Notes: generated by a model from the letters alone, not told the origin. Shown: positions 53,451 to 61,758, numbered from the stretch's first letter. The stretch is DNA of 64,000 nt from an uncultured Lachnospiraceae bacterium (GCA_947628225.1 CANQYY010000005.1:62001-126000); one strand, 5' to 3'. Translations and numbers: made by a program.

Positions 53451-53915
53451 ATGAATTCAAAAAGAGAAGAAGGAATGGCTAATTTCCGTCAGGGATATAA
53501 TTGTACCCAGGCGGTAGTGCTGGCATACTGCGACCGAATCGGAATGGATCGGGAGCAGGTACTTAAAATTGCCCAGCCCTTTGGGGGCGGCATGGGGCGT
53601 ATGCGTCAGGTCTGCGGCGCGGTATCCGGCATGTTTATTGTGGCGGGGGCGCTGGAGGGCTGTGCCGACCCGAAGAATGTACAGGGAAAAAAAGGAATGT
53701 ATGATATAGTGCAGAAACTGGCGGCAGCTTTTGAAAAAAGAAACGGAAGTATTATCTGCGGCCAGCTTCTGGGACTTTCAGACCGGCAGTCCTCTGTCAG
53801 TAAAGAGTACCGAACCGGGACAACTCCGGAACCCCGCACAGAGATGTATTATAAAAAACGTCCCTGTGAGAATCTGATAGGAGATGCCTGTGAAATATTG
53901 GAAGAATTGTTATAG
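53451..53915 (+). CDS. C_GCAxxG_C_C family protein
   Basis: This 154-residue soluble protein has the family's conserved cysteine pattern: Cys near residue 18 (GYNCTQAVVLAYCDR), FGGGMGRMRQVCGAVSG with the C-G-A-x-x-G core, and later cysteines in SIICGQLLG, KKRPCENLI and GDACEIL. The family is thought to bind a metal or an iron-sulfur cofactor and is often linked to redox proteins (family knowledge, weak). AAAGGAG precedes the start. The stop lies 5 bases from the end of the convergent thyX gene. Confidence 0.85.
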   Translation: MNSKREEGMANFRQGYNCTQAVVLAYCDRIGMDREQVLKIAQPFGGGMGRMRQVCGAVSGMFIVAGALEGCADPKNVQGKKGMYDIVQKLAAAFEKRNGSIICGQLLGLSDRQSSVSKEYRTGTTPEPRTEMYYKKRPCENLIGDACEILEELL

Positions 53916-53920
53916 TATTG

Positions 53921-54559
53921 TTACATATCGGAAAAGAATACGGGAAGTTTTTCCTTAAATACTTCCAGGGCGATATTTGCCAGCTCCCGCATCTGCGGAT
54001 GGGCGTGGGAATCACAGCGCAGGCGGAAGAAATTTCTCCAGGAGCGCAGGTTCATTGTTACGACAATTTCCGTTTTCAGGCTGTTAGGCAGGACAGATCT
54101 TGCTTCCTGAGGGGTGGCTCCCAATTCCAGCATACGGAAATAGGACTGCTCGGCCTGTTCCATCGCCTGTGTCCATACCTCATATTTGGCGCGGTCATTT
54201 TCCCTGGACAGATCATATTCAAAGCCGCCGGCAAGGTCGATTACCGTAATCTGGTTGCCGAATTTATCGCCGGAATAGTTACAGTAGCGGGTGCTTTCCT
54301 GACTGTAGCTGGCAATACGGTGGCGTACGATCTCATGGGTAATGCCGCGGTCGCATACCATCCGAACGGTAACTGCCTCATGCTCAATGACGGATTCATG
54401 TCCCCGTTTTAAAATATTCCGGATAAACTGCTCGGCAGACGCATCGGTAATATTTCCCTCGCTTTTATAACAGACCCGTCCGATTTTCTCTATTTTCCGA
54501 ATCATTTTATCATAGTCTTTCATATCGATAATCTCAATACTTGGTTTTGTTATTTTCAT
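53921..54559 (-). CDS. thyX: Flavin-dependent thymidylate synthase
   Basis: ThyX makes dTMP from dUMP with methylene-tetrahydrofolate and FAD/NADPH. The 212-residue product carries the signature RHR-x7-S-x-R at residues 79-91 (RHRIASYSQESTR) and the HEAVTVRMVCDRGITHE segment before it. The start MKITKPSIEIID at 54559 lies downstream of an AGGAT-type site on the minus strand. It stands alone on this strand, divergent from the T-box-thrS transcript. No thyA or folA homologue is seen in the window. Confidence 0.95.
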   Translation of the reverse strand: MKITKPSIEIIDMKDYDKMIRKIEKIGRVCYKSEGNITDASAEQFIRNILKRGHESVIEHEAVTVRMVCDRGITHEIVRHRIASYSQESTRYCNYSGDKFGNQITVIDLAGGFEYDLSRENDRAKYEVWTQAMEQAEQSYFRMLELGATPQEARSVLPNSLKTEIVVTMNLRSWRNFFRLRCDSHAHPQMRELANIALEVFKEKLPVFFSDM

Positions 54560-54673
54560 CTTTTACCATATCCTCCGTTTTCGGTATAAAAAATAAAATT
54601 TTACCATTGCTGGAAACTAGTTGTAGTATATCGCAAATACAGATTTTTTGCAATGAAGAGTATTATTTTCCCA

Positions 54674-54702
54674 TTGACTTTTTATTTTAATAATAATATA
54701 AT
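54674..54702 (+). promoter_or_regulatory. Promoter of thrS
   Basis: TTGACT (54674-54679), a 17-base spacer and TATAAT (54697-54702) in an AT-rich stretch. Transcription should start near 54709, at the head of the T-box leader. Confidence 0.8.
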
Positions 54703-54708
54703 AACGAT

Positions 54709-54962
54709 AACGTGAAGATGAGAAGAGTAGGACGTGGAATATGTCAGAGAGAAGTACATTATGCTGGGAGTACTTTCATGGGAAACGTTTGAACACCACC
54801 TCAGAGCGGCCCTAATCCGGTCCGGTGACTCCGTTATCGTCAGAATGAAGCCGGGAAAAATCTTTTTGCAGATTACATGATTTTTCCAAAAAGGGTGGAA
54901 CCGCGAGATTATAATGACCTCGTCCCTTTAATCAGATAAGAGAAAGGGACGGGGGTTTTTTT
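54709..54962 (+). promoter_or_regulatory. T-box riboswitch controlling thrS
   Basis: The leader senses uncharged tRNA-Thr. The conserved T-box AGGGTGGAACCGCGAG is at 54893-54908 and is followed by the terminator CGTCCCTTT (54921-54929) / AAAGGGACG (54943-54951) with a T-run of seven. The stem I specifier region reads GAACACCACCTC at 54791-54802, offering the Thr codon ACC at 54795-54797. GATGAGAAGAG near 54717 looks like the AG-bulge/K-turn region at the base of stem I. The downstream gene agrees with the specifier. Confidence 0.92.
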
Positions 54963-55021
54963 GTCCTATGGGAAAGTCCGCCGGGGGACAGCCAAATTTG
55001 AAAGAAAGGAATGATAGAAGC

Positions 55022-56974
55022 ATGAAAGTAACATTAAAGGATGGTTCAAGTAAAGAATACTCACAGCCGATGCCGATTATTGATATTGCAAAAGACATTA
55101 GCGAGGGCCTTGCCAGAGTTGCCTGTGCGGCAGAGTTAGATGGCAGAGTAGTGGATCTGAGGACAGTAGTCGAGGGAGAGCATACTTTAAACATTCTTAC
55201 TTTTGACAGCGATGAGGGGAAGGCGGCGTACCGCCATACTGCTTCCCATGTACTGGCGCAGGCGGTAAAACGATTATATCCGCAGGCAAAGTGTGCCATT
55301 GGGCCTGCGATTGAAGATGGCTTCTACTATGACTTTGATATGGAGCCGTTAGACCGTGAGGCATTGGATAATATCGAGAAGGAAATGAAGAAGATTATCA
55401 AGGAAGGAGCATCTTTAGAGCGTTTTTCCCTGCCCCGTGCCGAAGCCATTGAACGGATGAAAAAGAGGGAAGAGCCCTATAAGGTAGAACTGATTGAGGA
55501 TTTGCCGGAAGATGCGGAAATATCTTTTTATGAACAGGGAGAATTTCTTGATTTGTGCGCCGGCCCTCATCTGATGAGTACAAAGCCGCTGAAAGCAATC
55601 AAATTAATTTCCTCCTCCGGCGCTTATTGGAGGGGCAGTGAAAAAAATAAAATGCTGACCCGCATATATGGCACGGCATATACGAAAAAAGCAGATTTGG
55701 ATGCTTATCTGGAGCATTTGGCGGATATTAAAAAACGGGATCACAACAAGTTGGGGCGCGAGCTGGAATTATTCACTACCGTGGATGTGATCGGACAGGG
55801 ACTGCCTCTTATCATGCCAAAGGGAGTACAAATCATCCAGACATTGCAGCGCTGGATTGAGGACGAGGAAGAAAAAAGAGGGTATATGCGCACGAAGACG
55901 CCGCTGATGGCAAAATCCGATTTATATAAAATATCCGGCCATTGGGATCACTACAAGGAAGGAATGTTTGTGCTGGGGGATGAGGAAAAGGATAAAGAGG
56001 TGTTTGCCCTGCGTCCCATGACCTGTCCTTTCCAATATTATGTATATAAAGCCAGCCAGAAATCTTATCGCGACCTGCCGTGCCGCTATGGAGAAACTTC
56101 TACCCTTTTCCGAAACGAGGAGTCGGGAGAGATGCACGGCCTTACCAGAGTCCGTCAGTTTACCATTTCGGAGGGACACCTCATTGTACGTCCTGACCAG
56201 ATGGTAAAGGAATTTAAGGATTGTATTGCGCTGGCTCAGTACTGCCTGCAGACGCTGGGGGTAGAGGAGGACGTAACCTACCATCTTTCAAAATGGGATC
56301 CGGATAATGCGGAAAAATATATCGGCGAGCCGGAAGTATGGGAAAAGACAGAAAACGACATCCGCAATATTTTAACAGAGCTGGCGATTCCTTTTACCGA
56401 GGAGGTAGGAGAGGCGGCTTTTTACGGCCCCAAAGTAGATATTAACGCCAAAAATGTGTATGGCAAAGAGGACACCATGATTACCATTCAGTGGGATGCC
56501 CTTTTGGCGGAGCAATTTGATATGTACTATATTGACGAGAATGGAGAAAAGGTCCGCCCGTATATTATCCACAGAACTTCGATGGGCTGCTATGAGAGGA
56601 CGCTTGCCTGGCTCATTGAGAAATATGCCGGCGCATTCCCTACCTGGCTCTGTCCGGAGCAGGCGCGCATCCTTCCGATTTCCGAAAAATATTTGGATTA
56701 TGCCGTTAAGGTAGAAACGGAATTGAAGGCAAACGGCATCCGCTGCTCGGTAGACAGGCGTTCGGAAAAAATCGGTTATAAAATCAGAGAGGCGAGGTTA
56801 CAAAAAATTCCTTATATGCTTGTAGTAGGGCAAAAAGAGGAAGAGGATGGGGTAATATCTGTCCGCAGCCGCTTTTTGGGAGATGAGGGACAAAAGAAGC
56901 TGTCAGATTTTATCGACAATATCTGTCGGGAAATCCGTACCAAAGAAATCCGTAAGGTAGAAGTAGAAAATTAA
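55022..56974 (+). CDS. thrS: Threonyl-tRNA synthetase
   Basis: This class II aminoacyl-tRNA synthetase has 650 residues. Parts in order: TGS domain (1-60); editing domain with HTASHVLAQAVK near residue 75 and the ADLCAGPH-type motif DLCAGPHL near 180; catalytic core with motif 2 region FRNEESGEMHGLTRVRQFT and zinc ligands in MTCPFQYYVYK; and an anticodon-binding domain beginning EQARILPISEKY. The frame is open upstream, but ATG 55022 follows AAAGGA and matches the family start MKVTLKDGS. Expression is controlled by the T-box leader. Confidence 0.96.
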   Translation: MKVTLKDGSSKEYSQPMPIIDIAKDISEGLARVACAAELDGRVVDLRTVVEGEHTLNILTFDSDEGKAAYRHTASHVLAQAVKRLYPQAKCAIGPAIEDGFYYDFDMEPLDREALDNIEKEMKKIIKEGASLERFSLPRAEAIERMKKREEPYKVELIEDLPEDAEISFYEQGEFLDLCAGPHLMSTKPLKAIKLISSSGAYWRGSEKNKMLTRIYGTAYTKKADLDAYLEHLADIKKRDHNKLGRELELFTTVDVIGQGLPLIMPKGVQIIQTLQRWIEDEEEKRGYMRTKTPLMAKSDLYKISGHWDHYKEGMFVLGDEEKDKEVFALRPMTCPFQYYVYKASQKSYRDLPCRYGETSTLFRNEESGEMHGLTRVRQFTISEGHLIVRPDQMVKEFKDCIALAQYCLQTLGVEEDVTYHLSKWDPDNAEKYIGEPEVWEKTENDIRNILTELAIPFTEEVGEAAFYGPKVDINAKNVYGKEDTMITIQWDALLAEQFDMYYIDENGEKVRPYIIHRTSMGCYERTLAWLIEKYAGAFPTWLCPEQARILPISEKYLDYAVKVETELKANGIRCSVDRRSEKIGYKIREARLQKIPYMLVVGQKEEEDGVISVRSRFLGDEGQKKLSDFIDNICREIRTKEIRKVEVEN

Positions 56975-57005
56975 GTAGAAGTTTTCAGTAAAGAAGGAGG
57001 AAAAA

Positions 57006-57308
57006 ATGGAGGATAAGTTAAAAACAAATATCAAGGCGATTCTTTCCAGTGTGATTGCCTGTCTTTCCATCGTGTGCTGTTGTTTCTGGTCCATTTCCAT
57101 GATACTGGGCGTCGCAGCCATTGTACTGGGGATTCTGGCGCTCCGTGATGACAATCCGAACCAGCAGGATGCGGCGATAGCCGGTATTGTCGTGGGAGCA
57201 GTGGGCTTTGCCCTGTCTGTTGCCGTGGCGGTTATGACACTGATGCTGTATATGGGCGTAGTGAGCGGCGACATCGTTGCGGATGTGATAACCGGAATAT
57301 TATGTTAA
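57006..57308 (+). CDS. Small DUF4190-like membrane protein
   Basis: This 100-residue protein has two hydrophobic hairpin segments separated by the loop ALRDDNPNQQDAAIAGIVVG, the pattern of DUF4190 proteins (AIVLGILAL then GIVVGAVGFALSVA). There is no catalytic motif. GAAGGAGG precedes the start, 31 bases after thrS. It is paired with a longer relative 10 bases downstream. Function unknown. Confidence 0.7.
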   Translation: MEDKLKTNIKAILSSVIACLSIVCCCFWSISMILGVAAIVLGILALRDDNPNQQDAAIAGIVVGAVGFALSVAVAVMTLMLYMGVVSGDIVADVITGILC

Positions 57309-57318
57309 GGAGGTTGCT

Positions 57319-57765
57319 ATGGAAAATATGGAAAATGAAAATATGGACAAAGAATATAAGGAAAATGAAAATGTAGAGATAAAGGCAAATACAGACCAGA
57401 GCGCTTTAAATCAGACGCCGAAGCACCAGGGGCTGGCAATCGCTTCTCTGATTTTGGGAGGCGTTTCCCTCATCTGCTGCTTTTTCCCCGGGATAACAAT
57501 AATTCCGGCGCTGATTGGCATTATATTTGGCTTGATTGCCGTCGTCGGAGGCGAGGGGAAAAGCCGGGTCATGGGGGGCATCGGTCTGGCAGTTTCCGCT
57601 ATTGGGCTGTTGCTGGGGATTTTTATGCTCGTAACCCTGATTTCCATGATCAACTGGGATAATTTCACACTGGAAAATCTTATGGAAATCCAAAAGATTG
57701 ATCCGGACAATTCCTATGAAGTGAACCGGTGGCTCCAGCAGTTTTTCAAATACGATATTTCATAA
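57319..57765 (+). CDS. DUF4190-like membrane protein with acidic N-terminus
   Basis: This 148-residue protein has an N-terminal Asn/Glu-rich hydrophilic stretch of about 40 residues with repeated E-N units. Two to three membrane segments follow with the DUF4190 pattern (GLAIASLILGGVSLICCFFPG, IFGLIAVVGGEGKSRVMGGIGLAVSAIG). It is probably a paralogue of the preceding gene, arising by duplication. AGGAGG precedes the start. Its last 6 bases overlap the 3' end of the convergent DUF2752 gene. Confidence 0.7.
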   Translation: MENMENENMDKEYKENENVEIKANTDQSALNQTPKHQGLAIASLILGGVSLICCFFPGITIIPALIGIIFGLIAVVGGEGKSRVMGGIGLAVSAIGLLLGIFMLVTLISMINWDNFTLENLMEIQKIDPDNSYEVNRWLQQFFKYDIS

Positions 57766-58164
57766 CAGGATTAATTTGGCAACCCATTGAATTAAGATAA
57801 TGGCAATGCCGAAATAGAGATAGGCAGTGCGAAAGTGCATAACAGAGAATGTTCGTCTGCCTGTCTGCCTGTTTTGGAAAAACGCCGGCGTGTTTCTTAT
57901 AACGAATACAAAAAAACAGACGGCTGCGTACGGGACAAAGGGATGTTCCAGAAAACTTTCCTTCCAATTTCCGGCAGCCAGCGCGCAGACAGCGCGGGTT
58001 CCCCCACAGCCGGGGCAGCAGCAGCCGGTCACCCGGCGAAAGGCGCAGGGAAATCCCAGATTGGTCAGCATAAGAACGCCGGTGTGCTGTAAAACGGTAA
58101 TTAGCCCCAGTGAAAAAAGGAGAATAAGTCCGAGGATGTAAAACAGCTTATCGGTCTGATTCAA
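57760..58164 (-). CDS. DUF2752 family membrane protein
   Basis: This 134-residue protein has three or so membrane segments and the diagnostic DUF2752 motif CPGCGGTRAVCAL (near residue 52), with a neighbouring Cys-rich TGCCCPGC. The family is uncharacterised; the cysteines could bind metal. The start codon is TTG at 58164, with AAAGGGGGA about 8 bases upstream on the minus strand. It is convergent with the DUF4190 gene and divergent from the infC leader. Confidence 0.8.
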   Translation of the reverse strand: MNQTDKLFYILGLILLFSLGLITVLQHTGVLMLTNLGFPCAFRRVTGCCCPGCGGTRAVCALAAGNWKESFLEHPFVPYAAVCFFVFVIRNTPAFFQNRQTGRRTFSVMHFRTAYLYFGIAIILIQWVAKLILL

Positions 58165-58239
58165 TGGAAGTTCCCCCTTTCAATAGCCTGATACCGTTAT
58201 TTTACAATAGAATGCGCAAAAAAACAATCCAAAAAGGAC

Positions 58240-58268
58240 TTGACAGCAGAAACGTCCTGTGATATTCT
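58240..58268 (+). promoter_or_regulatory. Promoter of infC-rpmI-rplT
   Basis: TTGACA (58240-58245), a 17-base spacer and TATTCT (58263-58268). It lies about 250 bases before the coding start, leaving room for a long structured leader. Confidence 0.78.
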
Positions 58269-58274
58269 GTCATA

Positions 58275-58518
58275 GGTAAATAAAAGCAGAGTTATCCACT
58301 CTCACCTTGTCGCATAACCGATGAGTTATCACGCGGCAATGGTCTTATCCATTTTTCTTTCAGGGACAGGACGCCCCGGGAAAAGGAAATTTTCATATTT
58401 GGAAATTGTTTTGTGGATAGCTGGCTTTTAGAAGCAGTTATCTGCTTTTTTTATATAACGTTCCTGCCATGGCGGCAGATGTCGTTATAAAACTTTCATT
58501 TATTAGGAGGGAAAAACA
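58275..58518 (+). promoter_or_regulatory. Structured infC leader, probable L20-type attenuator
   Basis: In Firmicutes the infC-rpmI-rplT leader binds ribosomal protein L20 and attenuates transcription. Here a terminator hairpin AAGCAG/CTGCTT (58432-58447) is followed by a run of Ts. Its 3' arm can instead pair with AAAAGCAG at 58282-58289, and GTTATCCAC (58291-58299) with GTGGATAG (58413-58420), giving a long-range alternative fold. A second hairpin, TATAACG (58454-58460) with CGTTATA (58483-58489), stands before the ribosome site. Assignment rests on position and pairing, not on a family search. Confidence 0.7.
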
Positions 58519-59025
58519 ATAGGCGATTTAATGATTAACGAGCAGATTCGCGACAAAGAAGTGAGGGTTATCGGCTCGGATGGAGAGCAGTTGGGAATTA
58601 TGTCCGCAAAGGAAGCGTACTTTAAGGCAAAGGATGCCGGACTGGATTTAGTTAAGATTGCGCCGACAGCCAAACCCCCGGTTTGTAAAATTATTGATTA
58701 TGGAAAATATCGTTATGAACTGGCTCGTAAAGCAAAAGAGGCAAAAAAGAAACAGAGAACAGTGGAAACAAAGGAAATTCGTCTGTCGCCCAACATTGAT
58801 ACGAATGACCTGAATACAAAGGTCAACCAGGCCAGAAAGTTTTTACAGAAAGGCGCCAAGGTTAAGGTTACGCTCCGTTTCCGGGGACGTGAGATGGCGC
58901 ATAAGGATGTGGGTAAGGATATTCTGGATTCGTTCTATGAAAAGCTGGAAGATGTTGCGGCTATTGACAAGCCTGCTAAAATGGAAGGAAGAAGCATGGT
59001 AATGTTTTTATCAGCCACAAAATAA
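58519..59025 (+). CDS. infC: Translation initiation factor IF-3, ATA start
   Basis: IF-3 keeps ribosomal subunits apart and proofreads start codon choice. The protein has the IF3-N domain (MINEQIRDKEVRVIGSDGEQLGIM), the linker KAKEAKKKQRTVETKEIRLSPNID, and IF3-C (FLQKGAKVKVTLRFRGREMAHKDVG). The first ATG is at 58531, but it lies 20 bases from AGGAGG (58505-58510). The in-frame ATA at 58519 sits 8 bases after it and gives the usual N-terminal extension before MINEQIR (168 residues in total). A rare start codon is the known basis of IF-3 autoregulation, so I chose ATA. rpmI follows 18 bases later. Confidence 0.95.
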   Translation: MGDLMINEQIRDKEVRVIGSDGEQLGIMSAKEAYFKAKDAGLDLVKIAPTAKPPVCKIIDYGKYRYELARKAKEAKKKQRTVETKEIRLSPNIDTNDLNTKVNQARKFLQKGAKVKVTLRFRGREMAHKDVGKDILDSFYEKLEDVAAIDKPAKMEGRSMVMFLSATK

Positions 59026-59043
59026 TAACGGAGGAATGAAATC

Positions 59044-59247
59044 ATGGCAAATCAGAAAATGAAAACAAAAAGAGCGGCTGCTAAGCGCTTTAAAGTAACC
59101 GGAACCGGTAAGCTGAAGAGAAATAAGGCAAATAAAAGCCATATTTTGACCAAAAAGACGACAAAGAGAAAAAGAAACCTCAGAAAACCAACTCTGGTTG
59201 ACGATACAAACGTGAAGACAATGAAGAAAATTATGCCATACAGCTAA
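59044..59247 (+). CDS. rpmI: 50S ribosomal protein L35
   Basis: This very basic 67-residue protein matches L35 along its full length: [26 protein letters not shown] and [16 protein letters not shown]. It is the second gene of the infC operon, with GGAGGAATGAA upstream. It is incorporated into the large ribosomal subunit. The spacing to rplT is 24 bases. Confidence 0.97.
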   Translation: MANQKMKTKRAAAKRFKVTGTGKLKRNKANKSHILTKKTTKRKRNLRKPTLVDDTNVKTMKKIMPYS

Positions 59248-59271
59248 TGGTGCAAAGGAGGGAAAAGACAA

Positions 59272-59628
59272 ATGGCTAGGATTAAAGGCGGATTAAACGC
59301 AAAGAAAAAACATAAAAGAGTATTAAAGCTGGCAAAGGGCTACCGCGGAGCAAGAAGTAAGCAGTACCGTGTAGCCAAGCAGTCAGTTATGCGTGCTTTG
59401 GAGGAATCCTATAAAGGAAGAAAACAGAGAAAAAGACAGTTCAGACAGTTATGGATTGCCCGTATCAATGCTGCGGCAAGAATGAATGGTCTTTCCTACA
59501 GCAAATTTATGTATGGCTTGAAGCTGGCAGAGGTTGATGTAAACCGTAAAATGCTGTCAGAGATGGCTATCAGTGATCCGGAGGGCTTCACTGCTTTAGT
59601 TGAGGTTGCCAAGAGCAAATTGGCATAA
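59272..59628 (+). CDS. rplT: 50S ribosomal protein L20
   Basis: This 118-residue basic protein has typical L20 motifs: [46 protein letters not shown], and [13 protein letters not shown]20 binds 23S rRNA early in assembly and is the probable autoregulator of this operon through the leader upstream of infC. GGAGGG precedes the ATG. Two hairpins follow the stop. Confidence 0.97.
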   Translation: MARIKGGLNAKKKHKRVLKLAKGYRGARSKQYRVAKQSVMRALEESYKGRKQRKRQFRQLWIARINAAARMNGLSYSKFMYGLKLAEVDVNRKMLSEMAISDPEGFTALVEVAKSKLA

Positions 59629-59662
59629 AAGCATGAACGGTAAAATAAACTGAAAGAGAAGA

Positions 59663-59722
59663 AAAGGGTATCTCATTTATGGGGTACCCTTCCTTAGCCT
59701 GAATCTGGGATATTCAGGCTTA
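59663..59722 (+). terminator. Tandem hairpins after rplT
   Basis: AGGGTA (59665-59670) pairs with TACCCT (59685-59690), followed by a short T/C tract. A second stem, AGCCTGAAT (59696-59704) with ATTCAGGCT (59712-59720), comes next. They are likely to act together as the operon terminator. Neither has a long T-run. Confidence 0.6.
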
Positions 59723-59753
59723 TAAAAGCTAAATAGAGGGGGATGTGTGATTT

Positions 59754-61469
59754 ATGTCACGACACATAAGAGGTCTGCTTGTACTGGGACTGCTGGCAGC
59801 GATCCTGATGGGGGAGATTACCTTTAACCGGGATATGTCGGCAAAAATCAGCGGGATGAGCAGCCAGCAAAAAAGAGAAGCAGAAGCAGAAGAACCAACA
59901 GAAAAGCCGGCGGAGGAACCAACGCCGGCGCCCACGGCGAAGCCGCAGGCATCACCGTTGCCGGGCGCTACGCCTCAGCCCTGGGAGAAACCGGACAGCA
60001 CGCCGGCGCCTACGCCGACGCCGAAGGAATATGTTTTACGGAACAAGGAGGCAACGTATAAAAAAGGGGGACAGACCGGCATTCACTACCATAAGATAAA
60101 GAATAAAAAAATTTATCATATGGTATCGTACACGACGGATACCGTACGGTTATCCATGTCCCATAAATCTTCTTATCAGATATACGGCGCCGGAAGCAAA
60201 AAAGAAAAAAAGAGAAAAGATGTCACGGTATCCGCCGCCGGCGTCGTTAAATGCCGTCGGAAGGGACGGGGGGAGAAACGCTACGTCATTGTACGGGCGG
60301 AATCCCTGCAGACCGGACAGGAGCAGTATATCTACATTTATTTTAGGAAGAGATTGTCCGTAAAAGGAAGCAAACGCATCACGTTATACGAAAAACACAG
60401 CGAACAGTTAAAATTTGACTATCCCTGTAAAGAAATCACTTTTACCGTGACGAATAAAAAGAAAGCAAAGGTAAATAAAAAAGGAAAGGTATCCGCCCTT
60501 TCCCACGGTACCGTTTATGTCACGGCAAAGGTAAAGGATTCCCGGAAAAATAAGGTCAGGATTAAGGTTGTTGTAAAAACGGAGCCGTGGATAGTGAGCA
60601 AAAAGGATTCCGTATACAGCTATCAGGATATGACGAATGATTTGTATCAGCTTCGCCGGAAATATCCGGGTAAGACCGGACTGCTCAGTCTGGGAAAATC
60701 CTGGGACGACCGCAATATCTGGTGTTTTCGGATCGGGAATCCGGGAGCTTCCAGACGGTTAGTGATTGACGGCGCCATTCATGCAAGAGAGTGGAAAAAC
60801 AGCCAGCTTCTTATGCGGCAGGCAGAGGATTTGCTGCGGGATTATTCCCAATACCGCACCCGGTTTCGGAATGTATGCGTTTACCTGATACCGATGGCAA
60901 ACCCGGACGGTGTAACTCTGGCGCAATACGGATTCGAGAGCATCCGGAATAAAAAATTGCAAAAACGGTGCAAAAAGATTGGTCACGCCAGAGTATGGAA
61001 AAATAATGCCAGAGGCGTGAATATAAACTATAATTTCCCTTCCGGGTTCAGCAAGAAGAAAAAGGCAAAAAAACCGGATTATTATTCCTATCCCGGAAAG
61101 AAGAGCGGCAGCGAAAAGGAAACGCAGGCTTTGATGAGATTTATAAACCGTATCCGCCCCAGCGCCGTTTTAAATATTCACTCAACAGGAAGTGTGATTT
61201 ACTGGAACTTTAACGTCAGCGGCAGCCTGTATCAGCGGCTTTATAATCTGGCGTATAAAGTGCGTTCCTTTAACAAATACCGTATGATGCCAAAGAGCGG
61301 CAGTACAAACGCCTCCGGCGGATTCGCAGACTGGCTGGTATACGGGAAAAAGATTACCAGCATTACGATTGAAACAGGAAGCGTCCGTTGTCCGCTGCCT
61401 CATTCGCAGTTTGCTTCCATTTACAAAAAAAACCGGAAGATGTTTTTATGGTTTATGACAAAATATTAA
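59754..61469 (+). CDS. Secreted M14 zinc carboxypeptidase, M14C-like, with lysine-rich Ig-like region
   Basis: The 571-residue protein has a hydrophobic N-terminal segment (LLVLGLLAAILMG), a Pro/Thr/Glu/Ala linker (about residues 40-92), a basic beta-sandwich region with a Big_2-like module (about 185-280), and an M14 domain from about residue 290. Zinc ligands are His343 and Glu346 (HAREW) and His476 (NIHSTGS); the catalytic Glu is Glu540 (TIETGS). The carboxylate-binding Arg expected in N-R-N is Tyr426 (GVNINYNF). The HSTGSVIYWNF segment resembles gamma-D-glutamyl-diaminopimelate peptidases (M14C), so peptidoglycan peptide cleavage is inferred. The ATG follows GAGGGGG, and the frame is closed just upstream. 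Confidence 0.85.
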   Translation: MSRHIRGLLVLGLLAAILMGEITFNRDMSAKISGMSSQQKREAEAEEPTEKPAEEPTPAPTAKPQASPLPGATPQPWEKPDSTPAPTPTPKEYVLRNKEATYKKGGQTGIHYHKIKNKKIYHMVSYTTDTVRLSMSHKSSYQIYGAGSKKEKKRKDVTVSAAGVVKCRRKGRGEKRYVIVRAESLQTGQEQYIYIYFRKRLSVKGSKRITLYEKHSEQLKFDYPCKEITFTVTNKKKAKVNKKGKVSALSHGTVYVTAKVKDSRKNKVRIKVVVKTEPWIVSKKDSVYSYQDMTNDLYQLRRKYPGKTGLLSLGKSWDDRNIWCFRIGNPGASRRLVIDGAIHAREWKNSQLLMRQAEDLLRDYSQYRTRFRNVCVYLIPMANPDGVTLAQYGFESIRNKKLQKRCKKIGHARVWKNNARGVNINYNFPSGFSKKKKAKKPDYYSYPGKKSGSEKETQALMRFINRIRPSAVLNIHSTGSVIYWNFNVSGSLYQRLYNLAYKVRSFNKYRMMPKSGSTNASGGFADWLVYGKKITSITIETGSVRCPLPHSQFASIYKKNRKMFLWFMTKY

Positions 61470-61523
61470 GGCGGGATAATAATTTCGTCTGCTGTGATAT
61501 GCCGTTACCGGAAGAAAAAACAT

Positions 61524-61552
61524 TTGACATTGCCCGGTATTTTTGGTAATAT
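61524..61552 (+). promoter_or_regulatory. Promoter of tRNA-Leu
   Basis: TTGACA (61524-61529), a 17-base spacer and TAATAT (61547-61552), 43 bases before the tRNA 5' end. Confidence 0.78.
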
Positions 61553-61594
61553 ATTATTCGCTGACAGGTTATAAACCAGTCGCAAAAGGTATGT

Positions 61595-61677
61595 GCGGAG
61601 TTGCTGGAATTGGCAGACAGGCATGACTAAGGATCATGTGCTCGTAGGGCGTGTGGGTTCAAGTCCCATACTCCGCA
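61595..61677 (+). tRNA. tRNA-Leu (anticodon AAG)
   Basis: The 83-base cloverleaf has a perfect 7-bp acceptor stem (GCGGAGT with ACTCCGC), a long variable arm (TGCTCGTAGGGCGT) as expected of tRNA-Leu, and T-arm GTGGG-TTCAAGT-CCCAT. The anticodon stem CATGA/TCATG encloses the loop CTAAGGA, giving anticodon AAG at 61629-61631, which reads CTT and, after deamination to inosine, CTC and CTA. The 3' CCA is not encoded. It has its own promoter and terminator. Confidence 0.93.
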
Positions 61678-61680
61678 TAA

Positions 61681-61715
61681 AAAAAGGTTGCTGACATTGT
61701 CAGTAGCCTTTTTTG
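61681..61715 (+). terminator. Terminator after tRNA-Leu
   Basis: CTGAC/GTCAG with flanking AAAAGG/CCTTTT and one G-U pair makes a long stem, closed by a run of six Ts. Confidence 0.88.
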
Positions 61716-61758
61716 CTTTAAAGACAGATTCACGATTCCGTATAAAAAGGAGGATACT

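Noticed and set aside
53918..54412. Plus-strand open frame opposite thyX
   Set aside because: It is antisense to the ThyX signature, which is complete on the minus strand.
61730..61758. TTTAAA...TATAAA boxes as the amidase promoter
   Set aside because: The -10-like box touches the ribosome binding site, so a transcript would start inside it; not credible.
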